28,851 nt of DNA from JACCYQ01 sp036675565. Its GTDB lineage: Bacteria > Bacteroidota > Bacteroidia > Chitinophagales > Chitinophagaceae. The notes under the pieces were generated by a model. It had not been told where the DNA came from. It saw only the letters and a list, made by a program, of their open reading frames with translations, and did no database searches. A program made the translations under genes and the position numbers. Positions 15,242 through 23,736 of the stretch are shown here, piece by piece. Position 1 is the first letter of the stretch; each line of letters starts with the position of its first letter. The DNA lies in assembly GCA_036675565.1 (NCBI GenBank), contig JAKFER010000280.1:1-28851 (forward strand), read 5' to 3'.

Positions 15242-15340
15242 AGTCAAAATTTAAAATTCAAAATTCAAAAAATGCATTTGGTCATGCTTAACAGAATCTC
15301 AGGAGAGAAAGCATTTTTCATTTTACATTTTACCTTCTCC
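15242..15340 (+). repeat. AT-rich interspersed block A, copy 1
   Basis: It starts GTCAAAATTTAAAATTC, includes a TCATGCTTA core, and ends in GAAAGCATTTTTCATTTTAC. Copies with the same order of parts lie at 15542-15638, 15807-15888 (shortened), 18473-18592 and 19118-19175 (left half), all in the same orientation. Confidence 0.7.
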
Positions 15341-15433
15341 TCCCAGGAGGCATCTCAAACTATTGCAACAATGGTAAATTATCTGACTAAATCAGGTGAT
15401 GACAAAATCAGCCGATTCCACTTAATCGTTTTT

Positions 15434-15535
15434 AACCACGGCGATCACAGCGCTTAGTAAGTTACACACTCAATTTTGTTTTCACGGAGAACACGGCGCC
15501 GTGTTCTTCGTTCTTCGCTGTGATCGCTGTGGTTT
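15434..15535. repeat. Palindromic element B, copy 1 (most complete)
   Basis: Outer arms of 19-20 bp (15434-15452 and 15516-15535) are inverted repeats with one mismatch. Between them lies the perfect 20-bp palindrome at 15488-15507. The nested design could form a hairpin or cruciform. Wording such as CCACAGCGATCACAGCG belongs to a repeat style seen in many bacterial genomes. No ORF or transposase is inside. Confidence 0.75.
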
Positions 15536-15541
15536 GTTTTA

Positions 15542-15638
15542 CGTCAAAAATTAAAATTCAAAATTCAAAAAAAAGGATTTGATAATGCTTTAAGGTTTTT
15601 GCCGAGGAAAAAGCATTTTCCATTTTACATTACCTTCT
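15542..15638 (+). repeat. AT-rich interspersed block A, copy 2
   Basis: Same layout as copy 1: GTCAAAAATTAAAATTC start, GATAATGCTT core, AAGCATTTTCCATTTTAC end. It joins element B copy 2 directly, with no spacer. Confidence 0.7.
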
Positions 15639-15727
15639 ACAGTGTTTAGTAAGTTACACATTCAATTTTGTTTGCGCAGAGAACACGGCGCTGTGTTATC
15701 CGTGCTTCGCTGTGTTCGCTGTGGTTT
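15639..15727. repeat. Palindromic element B, copy 2 (left arm truncated)
   Basis: It matches copy 1 from the base of the left arm through the right arm, sharing TTAGTAAGTTACACA and CGCTGTGGTTT. Most of the left outer arm is missing, so the outer stem cannot form. The inner palindrome is imperfect (AACACGGCGCTGTGTT). Confidence 0.7.
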
Positions 15728-15740
15728 GTAACAAATGCGT

Positions 15741-15801
15741 CCCGGGGTCTGTCCGAAATCATCGTGAGTTTATTAAAATTTTTTATTGCCAAGACCCCGG
15801 G
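15741..15801. repeat. Inverted repeat CCCGGGGTCT / AGACCCCGGG
   Basis: Perfect 10-bp arms at 15741-15750 and 15792-15801, separated by 41 AT-rich bases. It is GC-rich inside AT-rich surroundings and does not sit at a gene end, so it looks like another repeat element rather than a terminator. A degenerate relative lies at 15202-15227. Confidence 0.55.
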
Positions 15802-15806
15802 CAAAC

Positions 15807-15888
15807 ACCAAAAATTTAAAAATCTTGTTTGATAATGGCTTATAAGTTTGAAGCATTTTTCATTTTGCGTTTTACATTTTAAATTCAA
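15807..15888 (+). repeat. AT-rich interspersed block A, copy 3 (shortened)
   Basis: Retains the TTGATAATGGCTT core and the GAAGCATTTTTCATTTTGC end; the left part is reduced. A short minus-strand reading frame at 15646-15888 is made of these repeats and is not a gene. Confidence 0.6.
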
Positions 15889-15943
15889 ATGAGTTGCCTT
15901 TACAGTAAATCAACCACTCCATGCATTTTCTACAATACTAATA

Positions 15944-15986
15944 TGTTTAACATGCACCGTCATCTTCCTTAAAAAGATGTTAAACA
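15944..15986. promoter_or_regulatory. Inverted repeats upstream of the histidine kinase
   Basis: TGTTTAACAT (15944-15953) and ATGTTAAACA (15977-15986) form a 10-bp inverted repeat with 23 bp between. Nested in it is CATCTT-N7-AAGATG (15961-15979). The centre is about 95 bp before the kinase start. It could be an operator or an RNA hairpin in the 5' leader. No clear promoter consensus was found nearby. Confidence 0.35.
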
Positions 15987-16060
15987 CATGGAAATGAAAG
16001 CAGTTTTCGGTTTGAATCTTTTTCAATTATAGAGAATGCATATCTTCATCATTATCCTAT

Positions 16061-18475
16061 ATGCAAAATAATTCTACTACCATTTCACCGGCTCCCGGTG
16101 AAGTTTATCCAGCTATTTTTAACGCATTTCCAGGCAATGGCATCCTGCTAAAAAATGATGCGCCGCGGTATACCATTTTATCAGTCACTGCACAATATTT
16201 AAATGTCATCGGCTTACAAAAAGAAGCGATCACCGGCAAAAGTTTCTCCGAAGTTTTTTCCATCATTTACATGAATGCCGGGCAAACGGCAAAAGATGGT
16301 ATGCTGGCTTCATTTGACCAGGTATCTCAAAATAAAGAAACCAATCATTTTTCTTTCCAGTCTGAAATAAAAAATGAAGAAGGTGAACTTGTGAAAAAGA
16401 ACTGGAACGTTCAAAATAAACCTGTTTTAACAAACAACAAGGATGTAGAATTTATCATTCATTCCGTTGATGAAATTGTAAATACAGAAAGAGGCACACC
16501 AAAAATGGAAGTTGCCAATAATGATTTAGTCTATCATTTTTTTATGAATGCACCCGTCATCATCGGTTTATTAAAAGGGGATAATTATATCATTGAAATG
16601 GCCAACGAAGGATTGCTGGAAGTTTGGGGAAGAACATCTGAAGTTGTGGGCCAGCCATTATTACAAGCCATACCGGAACTGGGTGAACAGGGATTTATTC
16701 CCCTGTTAGAAGATGTACGCCAATCGGGTGAACCCTATTACGCTTATGAATACCCGATTACGCTAAACCGGCACGGAAAAGATGAAGTGTTGTATTTTGA
16801 TTTTGTGTACAAACCTTTTTATGAAAATGAATCTGGTAAAAAAGCCAGCGGCGTAATCAGTGTGGGACATGATGTTACCACGCAGGTGCTAGCCAAAAAG
16901 AAACTGGAAGAAAGCGAATCAAAATACCGCAGCTTGTTTAGTTCGATGGACCAGGGTTTTAGCGTGATTGAAATGCTTTTTGATTATCATAACAAACCTT
17001 ACGATTACCGGTTTGTAGAAACCAATCCTGTTTTTGAAAAATTGACCGGGTTAAACAATGCTATTGGAAAAACGGCCCGGGAATTATTGCCCGACCTGGA
17101 ATCGCATTGGTTTGAAATTTATGGGAAGGTTGCTATAACGGGCAAGAGTATACGTTTTACGGAAGGCTCGGAAGTAATGGGCAGGTGGTTCGATGTAAAT
17201 GCTTTTCGCATTGGCAATGATGGTTCAAATAAAGTGGCCCTGTTGTTTACCAATATTACCGACCAAAAAAATTCCGAACGCCAGGTGCGGGAAAGTGAAC
17301 AGCGTTTCCGCAATCTTGCAGACGACAGCCCGATATTTGTTTTTCTGATCGATCCCAATCCCGATGCGCCGGTTGAATACTGGAACAAAACATGGTTGCA
17401 GTACACGGGTCAGTCAATGGAAGAAGCTATAGGAAGGGCCTGGAATGGTATCATACACGCAGATGATGTGCCGGAAGTAATGTCGTATTACACACCGGCA
17501 TTTCAAAACAAGACTTCTTACTTTATCCCGGCTGTCCGCGTAAAGCGCCATGATGGCGCATTTCGATGGCATGCATTCAAAGGCAATCCACGGTATTTAG
17601 CTAATGGTGAATTTAATGGTTATGTAGGTGTGGGTTTTGACATTCATGAACAGAAACTGGCGGAAGAAGGATTGAAGCTGAGTGAAATTCAGTTACAACA
17701 AAAAGTGGCAGAAAGAACCGCAGCATTGGAAAGAACGGTTGAAGAACTAAGTCGCTCGAATGCCAACCTGGAAGAGTTTGCTTATGCTGCTTCGCATGAT
17801 CTGAAAGAACCGATTCGCAAGATCCATTTCTTTGGCGATCGCATCAGGGAAAGTATGAAGGAACGCATGAATGATGTTGAAGCCAAATATTTTGATCGGA
17901 TGGAAGCCGCATCCAAACGCATGGGTTCTTTAATCGATGACCTGCTATCCTACTCCCAGATCAGCATCCGTCCCAAGACATTTGAAGAAGTCAACATGAA
18001 CCAGTTGATAGATTTGGTATTGGAAGATCTTGACCTGGAAATCGAAGACAAAGGCGCTGTTATAACGGTTGATAAGCTCTTTACGATGCAGGGTCATCAT
18101 CGGCAACTGCAACAGGCTTTTCAGAATTTGATCAGTAATGCATTAAAATATAATCAACCCGGAAAGCCACCGGTGGTGCATATTGGTTTTGAAAAAGTAT
18201 TGGGCAAACAAACCCAATTATCACTGGCTGCTGATGACCATGAAAAATCTTTTTACCTGGTTCACATCAATGACAATGGTATTGGATTTGAACAAGCCGA
18301 TGCGGAGCGGATCTTTAATGTATTTACGCGTTTGCATGGACTTGCAGAATACAGGGGCACCGGTATCGGGTTATCCATTGTTCGTAAAGTAATAGAAAAT
18401 CATAACGGTTATATCTGGGCAGAGTCACAGCCGGGACAAGGATCGAGTTTTAAGATATTATTACCGGTGGAATAA
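16061..18475 (+). CDS. Cytoplasmic hybrid-less histidine kinase with four PAS domains
   Basis: An 804-residue sensor kinase without membrane segments. Four PAS-type domains can be placed: about residues 15-140 (divergent), 160-285, 290-415 and 420-545. A short coiled linker follows, then a HisKA dimerisation domain with ASHDLKEPIRK (phospho-acceptor His579) and a HATPase domain with the N-box (NLISNALKYN), DNGIGF and GTGIGLSIV motifs. The last 80 residues complete the ATPase; there is no receiver domain. The stimulus is unknown, as nothing in the PAS sequences identifies a cofactor. No response regulator lies next to it, so it is an orphan here. It is the only clear plus-strand gene, divergent from the copper operon across 984 bp of repeats, and its stop codon lies inside a repeat copy. 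Confidence 0.92.
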   Translation: MQNNSTTISPAPGEVYPAIFNAFPGNGILLKNDAPRYTILSVTAQYLNVIGLQKEAITGKSFSEVFSIIYMNAGQTAKDGMLASFDQVSQNKETNHFSFQSEIKNEEGELVKKNWNVQNKPVLTNNKDVEFIIHSVDEIVNTERGTPKMEVANNDLVYHFFMNAPVIIGLLKGDNYIIEMANEGLLEVWGRTSEVVGQPLLQAIPELGEQGFIPLLEDVRQSGEPYYAYEYPITLNRHGKDEVLYFDFVYKPFYENESGKKASGVISVGHDVTTQVLAKKKLEESESKYRSLFSSMDQGFSVIEMLFDYHNKPYDYRFVETNPVFEKLTGLNNAIGKTARELLPDLESHWFEIYGKVAITGKSIRFTEGSEVMGRWFDVNAFRIGNDGSNKVALLFTNITDQKNSERQVRESEQRFRNLADDSPIFVFLIDPNPDAPVEYWNKTWLQYTGQSMEEAIGRAWNGIIHADDVPEVMSYYTPAFQNKTSYFIPAVRVKRHDGAFRWHAFKGNPRYLANGEFNGYVGVGFDIHEQKLAEEGLKLSEIQLQQKVAERTAALERTVEELSRSNANLEEFAYAASHDLKEPIRKIHFFGDRIRESMKERMNDVEAKYFDRMEAASKRMGSLIDDLLSYSQISIRPKTFEEVNMNQLIDLVLEDLDLEIEDKGAVITVDKLFTMQGHHRQLQQAFQNLISNALKYNQPGKPPVVHIGFEKVLGKQTQLSLAADDHEKSFYLVHINDNGIGFEQADAERIFNVFTRLHGLAEYRGTGIGLSIVRKVIENHNGYIWAESQPGQGSSFKILLPVE

Positions 18476-18592
18476 AGCAAGTCAAAATTTAAAAGTCAAA
18501 AGTCAAAAAACTTATTTTTGATAATGCTTCAGAGGGTTTACCGAGAGAAAGCATTTTTCATTTTCCATTTTGCATTTTGCATTTACTTTCCC
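18473..18592 (+). repeat. AT-rich interspersed block A, copy 4
   Basis: Starts at the kinase stop codon and shares its first 29 bases exactly with 19118-19146. It has a GATAATGCTTC core, a CGAGAGAAAGCATTTTTCA segment and a long T-rich tail with ATTTTGC repeated. It fills the gap between the convergent kinase and 138-residue gene; no strong terminator is evident. Confidence 0.7.
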
Positions 18593-18605
18593 ATTTAGTT
18601 TACAA

Positions 18606-19022
18606 TCATAAAGGAACCTTTAATGATATGGCAGGTTGTAACACTGTTCCATGCGAATTCCAATTCGGTATTATTATTTTCTGGTGACTGATACTAATTG
18701 TGGTCGCTTTTTTGGCATTGTTGCTGGAACTGATAAATAATGGGATACTGGCTAATGCGGAAACGACGCCTCCCCCTACCAGCCACATTCCAACATCGAA
18801 ATTAGGGCCGAAATCCAATTCATTGGGGTCGTTGTTATTATTATCACCGTCCCCTACTATAATGCCGGCAATGATGAGTGCTCCGCCGCCGCCTGCAAGT
18901 ATATAACCCGCAGTTTTTTGATTCTTGCTTTTGTTTAAATAATATTCTTTTGTCTCTGTTGTTGCCTGGGCAGATAATGATATCACCGACAACACTGCAA
19001 GGATGGTAAGAAGTGTTCTCAT
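18606..19022 (-). CDS. Small membrane-associated protein of unknown function
   Basis: A 138-residue protein starting at ATG 19020-19022, placed at the signal peptide (MRTLLTILAVLSVISLSAQA). It then has two hydrophobic, glycine-rich helices, AGYILAGGGGALIIAGIIVG (about residues 36-55) and GMWLVGGGVVSALASIPLFI (about 78-97), separated by an Asn/Asp-rich loop. The C-terminal 40 residues have alternating polar/hydrophobic character (beta-like). Similar small two-helix secreted proteins are widespread and uncharacterised in Bacteroidota. An upstream in-frame start at 19067 would add 15 residues ahead of the signal peptide and is less likely. It is convergent with the kinase; no functional link is evident. 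Confidence 0.72.
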   Translation of the reverse strand: MRTLLTILAVLSVISLSAQATTETKEYYLNKSKNQKTAGYILAGGGGALIIAGIIVGDGDNNNNDPNELDFGPNFDVGMWLVGGGVVSALASIPLFISSSNNAKKATTISISHQKIIIPNWNSHGTVLQPAISLKVPL

Positions 19023-19036
19023 AAAAATGATTTGCT

Positions 19037-19067
19037 TCAAGGTAGGCAGGTTATAAGACCGAATCAA
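19037..19067 (-). promoter_or_regulatory. Candidate promoter (TTG-N20-TACCTTGA)
   Basis: On the minus strand a TTG at 19065-19067 is followed, after 20 nt, by TACCTTGA (19037-19044), one mismatch from TAnnTTTG. It ends 14 nt before the ATG of the 138-residue membrane protein gene. Spacing and both elements fit the Bacteroidota promoter. Confidence 0.45.
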
Positions 19068-19117
19068 TGATTGGTATCACCTAAAAACCTGATCAAGTGG
19101 AGAAACAGAACGTTTTT

Positions 19118-19175
19118 TAAAGCAAGTCAAAATTTAAAAGTCAAAATTTAAAAAATGGATTTGATCATGCTTTAA
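19118..19175 (+). repeat. AT-rich interspersed block A, copy 5 (left half)
   Basis: The first 29 bases are identical to those at 18473-18501. It ends after a GATCATGCTTTAA core and lacks the AAGCATTTTTCA half. It leads into element B copy 3 through a spacer (ATCAGGTAATGA...CGATTCC...CTTAATCGTTTT) also present before element B copy 1. Confidence 0.7.
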
Positions 19176-19225
19176 TTGACTCTATCAGGTAATGATAAGT
19201 TCTGGCGATTCCTCTTAATCGTTTT

Positions 19226-19327
19226 AACCACAGCGATCACAGCGCTTAGAAAGTTACACATTCAATTTTGTTTTCACAGAGAGCACGGCGTTGTGTTCTC
19301 CGTGCTTCGCTGTGTCCGCTGTGGTTT
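19226..19327. repeat. Palindromic element B, copy 3
   Basis: Outer arms at 19226-19244 and 19308-19327 pair with two mismatches. The interior matches copy 1 (TTACACATTCAATTTTG, then GCACGGCGTTGTGTTC). Same length (102 bp) and same orientation as copy 1. It ends about 95 bp downstream of the GH31 stop, measured on the minus strand. Confidence 0.75.
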
Positions 19328-19422
19328 GTTAATTTAAAAAACTTGTTTTGATATTGCTTCACTGGTCAGGAATATTATATAAACATTTTGCATATCCCCA
19401 CCCCAGTGCTTTCACAAATGAT

Positions 19423-21954
19423 TTAATGATTGATTAAAAGATTATGTGCATCTTCCCGGGATACCTTAATCTTACAAACATCCTTTTCCTCATCCCAACT
19501 CCAGGTGAAGCCCTTGTTTGCTCCAATCTCCTTTTCAAATTTAGATGCCTTTTGAAAAGGAATTTTTTTTGATCCTGCTAAAATAGTTTTGGGTTTTTTA
19601 TCTAAATGCAATTGAATGATGATGTCCCTGTTTTTATTTCCTGTATATCCATTTGTTTCTGTCGATGAAATATTAACCTCGTAACCAGTGGATATCGTTT
19701 TGCAGTTAAACAATGTCTTACCAAAAATATCCTTTTGATAATCCAAAGACTCTCCATCATCTTCATACAATTCAAAAGATGCCTGTTGGTTTAGATGTGC
19801 CGGGTAAATATGTACCAGTAAAGAATAATCTTCTTTCTCATGGATATAATTCATAACCGGCATCATGGGAATGACAGAGCCCTTTTTTACAAACAAGGGA
19901 ATGGTATTTAATGGGGTATTATAATTGATCCACTGTTCTCCCTCATAAATGGTTTTACCATTATTGAAATCGATCCAGCTTCCTTCAGGTAAATAAACTT
20001 TCCTGCTTACCGCTCCCTTTTTAACTACAGGCGCCACCAATATTTCTTTTCCAAATAGAAACTGGTCATCTGTATTAAACGTTTCCTTGTCATTTGGATA
20101 TTCCAGTAATAAAGCCCGCATAATCGGGATGCCATTGTCATGGGCCTCTCTTGCATAAGTATAGATATAAGGAAAGAGTTGATATTTTAATTGAATAGCA
20201 GTACGTGCATTATTCTCTGCTTCTTCTCCAAACATCCAGGGTTCCACCGCATGATCTCCTTCATGATGCGCCCTGCTTAATGGATTAAAAATGCCAAACT
20301 GCATCCACCGCGTGTACAATTCTGCCATGGCATGATGATCGGTAATGTTACCGCAATAACCTGAAATATCACAAGCCCAGAAAGGAATTCCTCCCATGCC
20401 GGAAGAAAGACTCATGGGTATTTGGTTAGCCAGTTGCGCCCAGCCTTCCAGCACATTATTTCCATTACCTGCATCACCAGACCACCCGAAAGTATAACGT
20501 TGCAAACCGGCATATGCAGCTCTTGTCATTTGAAAAACGCGTTTGTTGGGATTGTGTTTTTCAAATTGTTCTTTCACTACTTTATCCCAGGTGAGTCCAT
20601 ACACATTGTGTATTTCATCATGCATACCCAAATGATGTTTCATAAATAACCGATCGGTTGCATCTTCGTTTGTCCATGCAGGTTCGCCCATATCTGTCCA
20701 GAATCCACGTACACCATCTGCAATTGGTTTTTGCTGGTAATTGCCCCACCAATCTGCCACCTCCGGTTTGGTAAAATCAACCACGCCGCAATTACCACCC
20801 CATGGCCAGGGCATATCATATGATTTTCCTGTACGGATATCTGTTACAAAATAATTTAGTGAATCAGCTTCTTTCCATTGATAATTTATTTTGGTTGAAT
20901 TGGATTGTCCATCCTGTGTAAAACGACCTTGCTGAGAAATAACCGGGTCCTGGGAAACAATCATTTTAAATCCTAAAGAATCCAGGCTTCTTAACATGCC
21001 ACGTGGATCTTTATAGCGCTCTTTATTCCATTCAAAATCCTGCAATTGCTGCACCCAGCCAATATCCTGGTAAATGATATCGCAGGGAATATTGCGTTTG
21101 CGGAATTCCGCTGCAATGTTCCTGGCCTGTTCTTCATACGTGTACATACCACGACTTTGTGAAAAACCAAAAGCCCATTTTGGCGGCATAATCGGCTTGC
21201 CTGTTAATTGAATATATTGTTCAATGATCTGTTTATAATCATTTCCAAAAATAAAATAGTAGATCATTTCACCACCGGGTGCTTCGAAGGAAAAGTAATC
21301 GCTGGATTCGGAACCGAATTTAAATTCAGATTTGTAAGTGTTATCAAAAAAAACGCCATAGTTATAACTGCTGATAAAAAATGGAATGCTCTTATATAAT
21401 GGATCCTGGTCGGGTCCATAACATGGATTATCGCTGTTCCACATTTTATAAGATTTGCCGCGCCTGTTAAATGGACCACTCTTTTCGCCCAGTCCAAAAA
21501 ACTGTTCATCACTGCGTAATGATTTGTAAGTGATCACATGGCCTGAATCGCTCATCAAACCCTGGTCTTTAAAATCACTTAACAATAATTTCTGGTACTT
21601 ATCAAAAACCTGTAATTGAAAAGGATTTTTATTAACTCTTATTCGGAGTTTATCCGTAAATATTTCATAAGACTGGGGCTGCTCTTCAACAATGATGTTA
21701 TCCATTTTTTCGAGCTCCTCATTGATCACCGCAAAGGATTGGTTGTTTCTTTCAAATTTTCCGGATGGTTCATACCAGACTTTAATAACGCCACTGCTGC
21801 ATAATGTAAGCGATACTTTCTGATTATTGGAACAATTGAATGTGACAACATTCCCTGAAATGAAAAAGGAATCGCAATTACCGGGACTGGTTTTTATTTG
21901 TCCAAAACAAATAGTACTGACAATAGAAATGATAATTAAAAGAAACAATTGCAT
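19423..21954 (-). CDS. GH31 alpha-glucosidase-type enzyme (dextran PUL)
   Basis: An 843-residue secreted enzyme with a signal peptide (about residues 1-18): N-terminal beta-sandwich, (beta/alpha)8 barrel, then distal C-terminal beta domains (about 650-843). Predicted nucleophile is Asp421 in GFWTDMGEP and acid/base is Asp494 in GWSGDAG; FFGLGEKSG and PPKWAFGFSQSR also fit the family. The usual asparagine of the WxDMNEP motif is glycine here, as in some less common GH31 subgroups that include transglucosylases. In this locus it most likely removes glucose from isomalto-oligosaccharides released by the GH66 enzyme, in the periplasm. Alternative activities (alpha-xylosidase, transglucosylase) cannot be excluded. 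Last gene of the PUL operon, 27 nt after GH66. Confidence 0.92.
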   Translation of the reverse strand: MQLFLLIIISIVSTICFGQIKTSPGNCDSFFISGNVVTFNCSNNQKVSLTLCSSGVIKVWYEPSGKFERNNQSFAVINEELEKMDNIIVEEQPQSYEIFTDKLRIRVNKNPFQLQVFDKYQKLLLSDFKDQGLMSDSGHVITYKSLRSDEQFFGLGEKSGPFNRRGKSYKMWNSDNPCYGPDQDPLYKSIPFFISSYNYGVFFDNTYKSEFKFGSESSDYFSFEAPGGEMIYYFIFGNDYKQIIEQYIQLTGKPIMPPKWAFGFSQSRGMYTYEEQARNIAAEFRKRNIPCDIIYQDIGWVQQLQDFEWNKERYKDPRGMLRSLDSLGFKMIVSQDPVISQQGRFTQDGQSNSTKINYQWKEADSLNYFVTDIRTGKSYDMPWPWGGNCGVVDFTKPEVADWWGNYQQKPIADGVRGFWTDMGEPAWTNEDATDRLFMKHHLGMHDEIHNVYGLTWDKVVKEQFEKHNPNKRVFQMTRAAYAGLQRYTFGWSGDAGNGNNVLEGWAQLANQIPMSLSSGMGGIPFWACDISGYCGNITDHHAMAELYTRWMQFGIFNPLSRAHHEGDHAVEPWMFGEEAENNARTAIQLKYQLFPYIYTYAREAHDNGIPIMRALLLEYPNDKETFNTDDQFLFGKEILVAPVVKKGAVSRKVYLPEGSWIDFNNGKTIYEGEQWINYNTPLNTIPLFVKKGSVIPMMPVMNYIHEKEDYSLLVHIYPAHLNQQASFELYEDDGESLDYQKDIFGKTLFNCKTISTGYEVNISSTETNGYTGNKNRDIIIQLHLDKKPKTILAGSKKIPFQKASKFEKEIGANKGFTWSWDEEKDVCKIKVSREDAHNLLINH

Positions 21955-21981
21955 AATGATAAATTGAAAAATTCTGAAGAC

Positions 21982-23730
21982 TTAATATTCAATAACAATC
22001 ATATCCCAGTATTTTAAAAAAGGTAATTTCCAGGTCACCTTATCTCCATCCTGGTTAAATGGTAAAGGCATAGCAGTTCCATACTGTAAATCCGGCGAAG
22101 CCATCCAGACTTTAGTAACTTTTTTACTGGTTATAAATTCCAGTATAGCATCAGATTTTGTTTGTGGAATGTTTTGTGATCCATTTGTATCGCGCCAGTC
22201 AAGACTGTTTGCATGGGAGAAGTTGATAAAGTGTAATACCTGTTTATCATTAAAAACTTTTCCCACAACAGCCACCTTCCCCATTTCAGGAGGCCAGTTG
22301 TTTATTGAAATCACATTATTTGTACATGCTATGGCAGGCACATTAAAATTTCCGCCATCACGTAAAATGTTTTGATAAGCAACCAGGAAATCATAATAAT
22401 TTATGAGAGATGATTTCAGGTCATCTTTCATTTGTAAATTATTATTGGGAAAATATTCTTTGCCCAACATATGCTCACCCAGTTCAAGGTGTGATCCGCC
22501 AAAAGCAAATATGACAGCATCTGTTAACAACACGCCCGGTGTATTAAAATACCCGGGATTATTTGCCAGGTTGTAATTCATGTAGGCAGCCAAAACTGTG
22601 TTCAATGAATTGCCGCTATAAGCATTATTATCGAGGATGATTTTTGCCAGGTCTTTATAACCTTCATTTCCTGACCAGACTTCGGTGTATAAAAAATCAA
22701 CAGGCGATTGAGCGATGCTATTTTGCTGGCCATATTGATTCACTGCATTCATCACCAGGTATTTTCCTTGCGAAGCGTCCTTCATTGCTTCAATAAAAGG
22801 TTTAAATGAAGCAGCCAGGTTTATGGCTGATCCATCATAGCGATACAAGTTGCCCCGATCGCCCAATTGGTCAATATGAAATCCATCAAAATCAAAAACT
22901 TCATAAACATCCTTATTCTTTGCAATGAGATATTGCTGCCAGGAAGTATGCGAAGGATCTACCAGATAAATATCACTTTTAAAAGGAGGTTTCGGTAATG
23001 GATGCGCATCCTTTAATGTATGCGTTTTGTCTTTGAACAAATACCATTGTTCTTGCACACCATCCGCAGAGGCATCATTTAATGCACCAAATGCCAGGTT
23101 GTATGACATGGTCTGTATGTTCTTCGCATGTGCCTTACTGATATACTCTTTTACGGTAGATAAATAATTATCCCGGTTGGCAATATCCTTCCACACATTA
23201 TGGGGTGATGCAACCGTTCCTGCTAATGGCATATGATGTTTATAATGCCAGTCCTGGAATTGTATACCATTGATATGATGACGGGACAGGTTGCCGATAA
23301 TGTTGTCCATACCTGCATCAGCCAATTGGCCATACTTAGAAAGAAACCCATAACGCGGAAACTTTGTCCAATCTGATGATACATCAACTGCTATACTACC
23401 ATAGACTTTTTCAACACCTTCAATTGTTTCGAATACATCGACCAGGTAACCTTTATGATCAGTTACCGGCGGTGCCCATTGCCAGGTAGTAGTTGCCAGG
23501 CTCACTTCACTGATCAAATCATCCAAATGGCGGTAACGGATTTTAACAGCGCCAGGTAATATTTTTTCGATGGTAAAATTGACCTTCTCACCTGGTTTGT
23601 AAACGGATTTATCAGTATGTATGGAAATACCGTAGGATCCACCGTATACAATTGGATTTTTTTTCGGTTCATCTTTTTTACATCCAATAAAAAATAACAG
23701 GAAAAAAGACAGGTAATTAATCCACTTCAT
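21982..23730 (-). CDS. GH66 endo-dextranase-type lipoprotein
   Basis: A 582-residue lipoprotein (lipobox FFIGC, Cys17), likely on the outer-membrane surface. An N-terminal Ig-like domain (about residues 35-115, YKPGEKVNFTIE) precedes the barrel. Predicted nucleophile is Asp287 in FDGFHIDQLGDRG and acid/base is Glu350 in YTEVWSGNEGY, 63 residues apart, close to the spacing in characterised GH66 dextranases. The C-terminal 80-90 residues form a beta domain. GH66 members cut alpha-1,6-glucan internally or form cyclic isomalto-oligosaccharides; I see no large insert of the kind expected in the cyclising enzymes, so endo-dextranase is favoured. It starts 6 nt after the SusE/F-like gene. Confidence 0.92.
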   Translation of the reverse strand: MKWINYLSFFLLFFIGCKKDEPKKNPIVYGGSYGISIHTDKSVYKPGEKVNFTIEKILPGAVKIRYRHLDDLISEVSLATTTWQWAPPVTDHKGYLVDVFETIEGVEKVYGSIAVDVSSDWTKFPRYGFLSKYGQLADAGMDNIIGNLSRHHINGIQFQDWHYKHHMPLAGTVASPHNVWKDIANRDNYLSTVKEYISKAHAKNIQTMSYNLAFGALNDASADGVQEQWYLFKDKTHTLKDAHPLPKPPFKSDIYLVDPSHTSWQQYLIAKNKDVYEVFDFDGFHIDQLGDRGNLYRYDGSAINLAASFKPFIEAMKDASQGKYLVMNAVNQYGQQNSIAQSPVDFLYTEVWSGNEGYKDLAKIILDNNAYSGNSLNTVLAAYMNYNLANNPGYFNTPGVLLTDAVIFAFGGSHLELGEHMLGKEYFPNNNLQMKDDLKSSLINYYDFLVAYQNILRDGGNFNVPAIACTNNVISINNWPPEMGKVAVVGKVFNDKQVLHFINFSHANSLDWRDTNGSQNIPQTKSDAILEFITSKKVTKVWMASPDLQYGTAMPLPFNQDGDKVTWKLPFLKYWDMIVIEY

Positions 23731-23736
23731 ACCTGG

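Noticed and set aside
15242..15888. CRISPR-like array in the repeat-rich gap
   Set aside because: Copies are imperfect, differ in length and have irregular spacing with no uniform spacers; no cas gene is present.
15272..15888. Short open frames at 15272-15457 (+) and 15646-15888 (-)
   Set aside because: They are composed of the interspersed repeats, have no recognisable protein features and no start signals.
16061..18475. Histidine kinase as the copper sensor of the island
   Set aside because: It has no periplasmic or membrane sensor domain and no visible metal motif, and it is separated from the island by nearly 1 kb of repeats; adjacency alone is not evidence.
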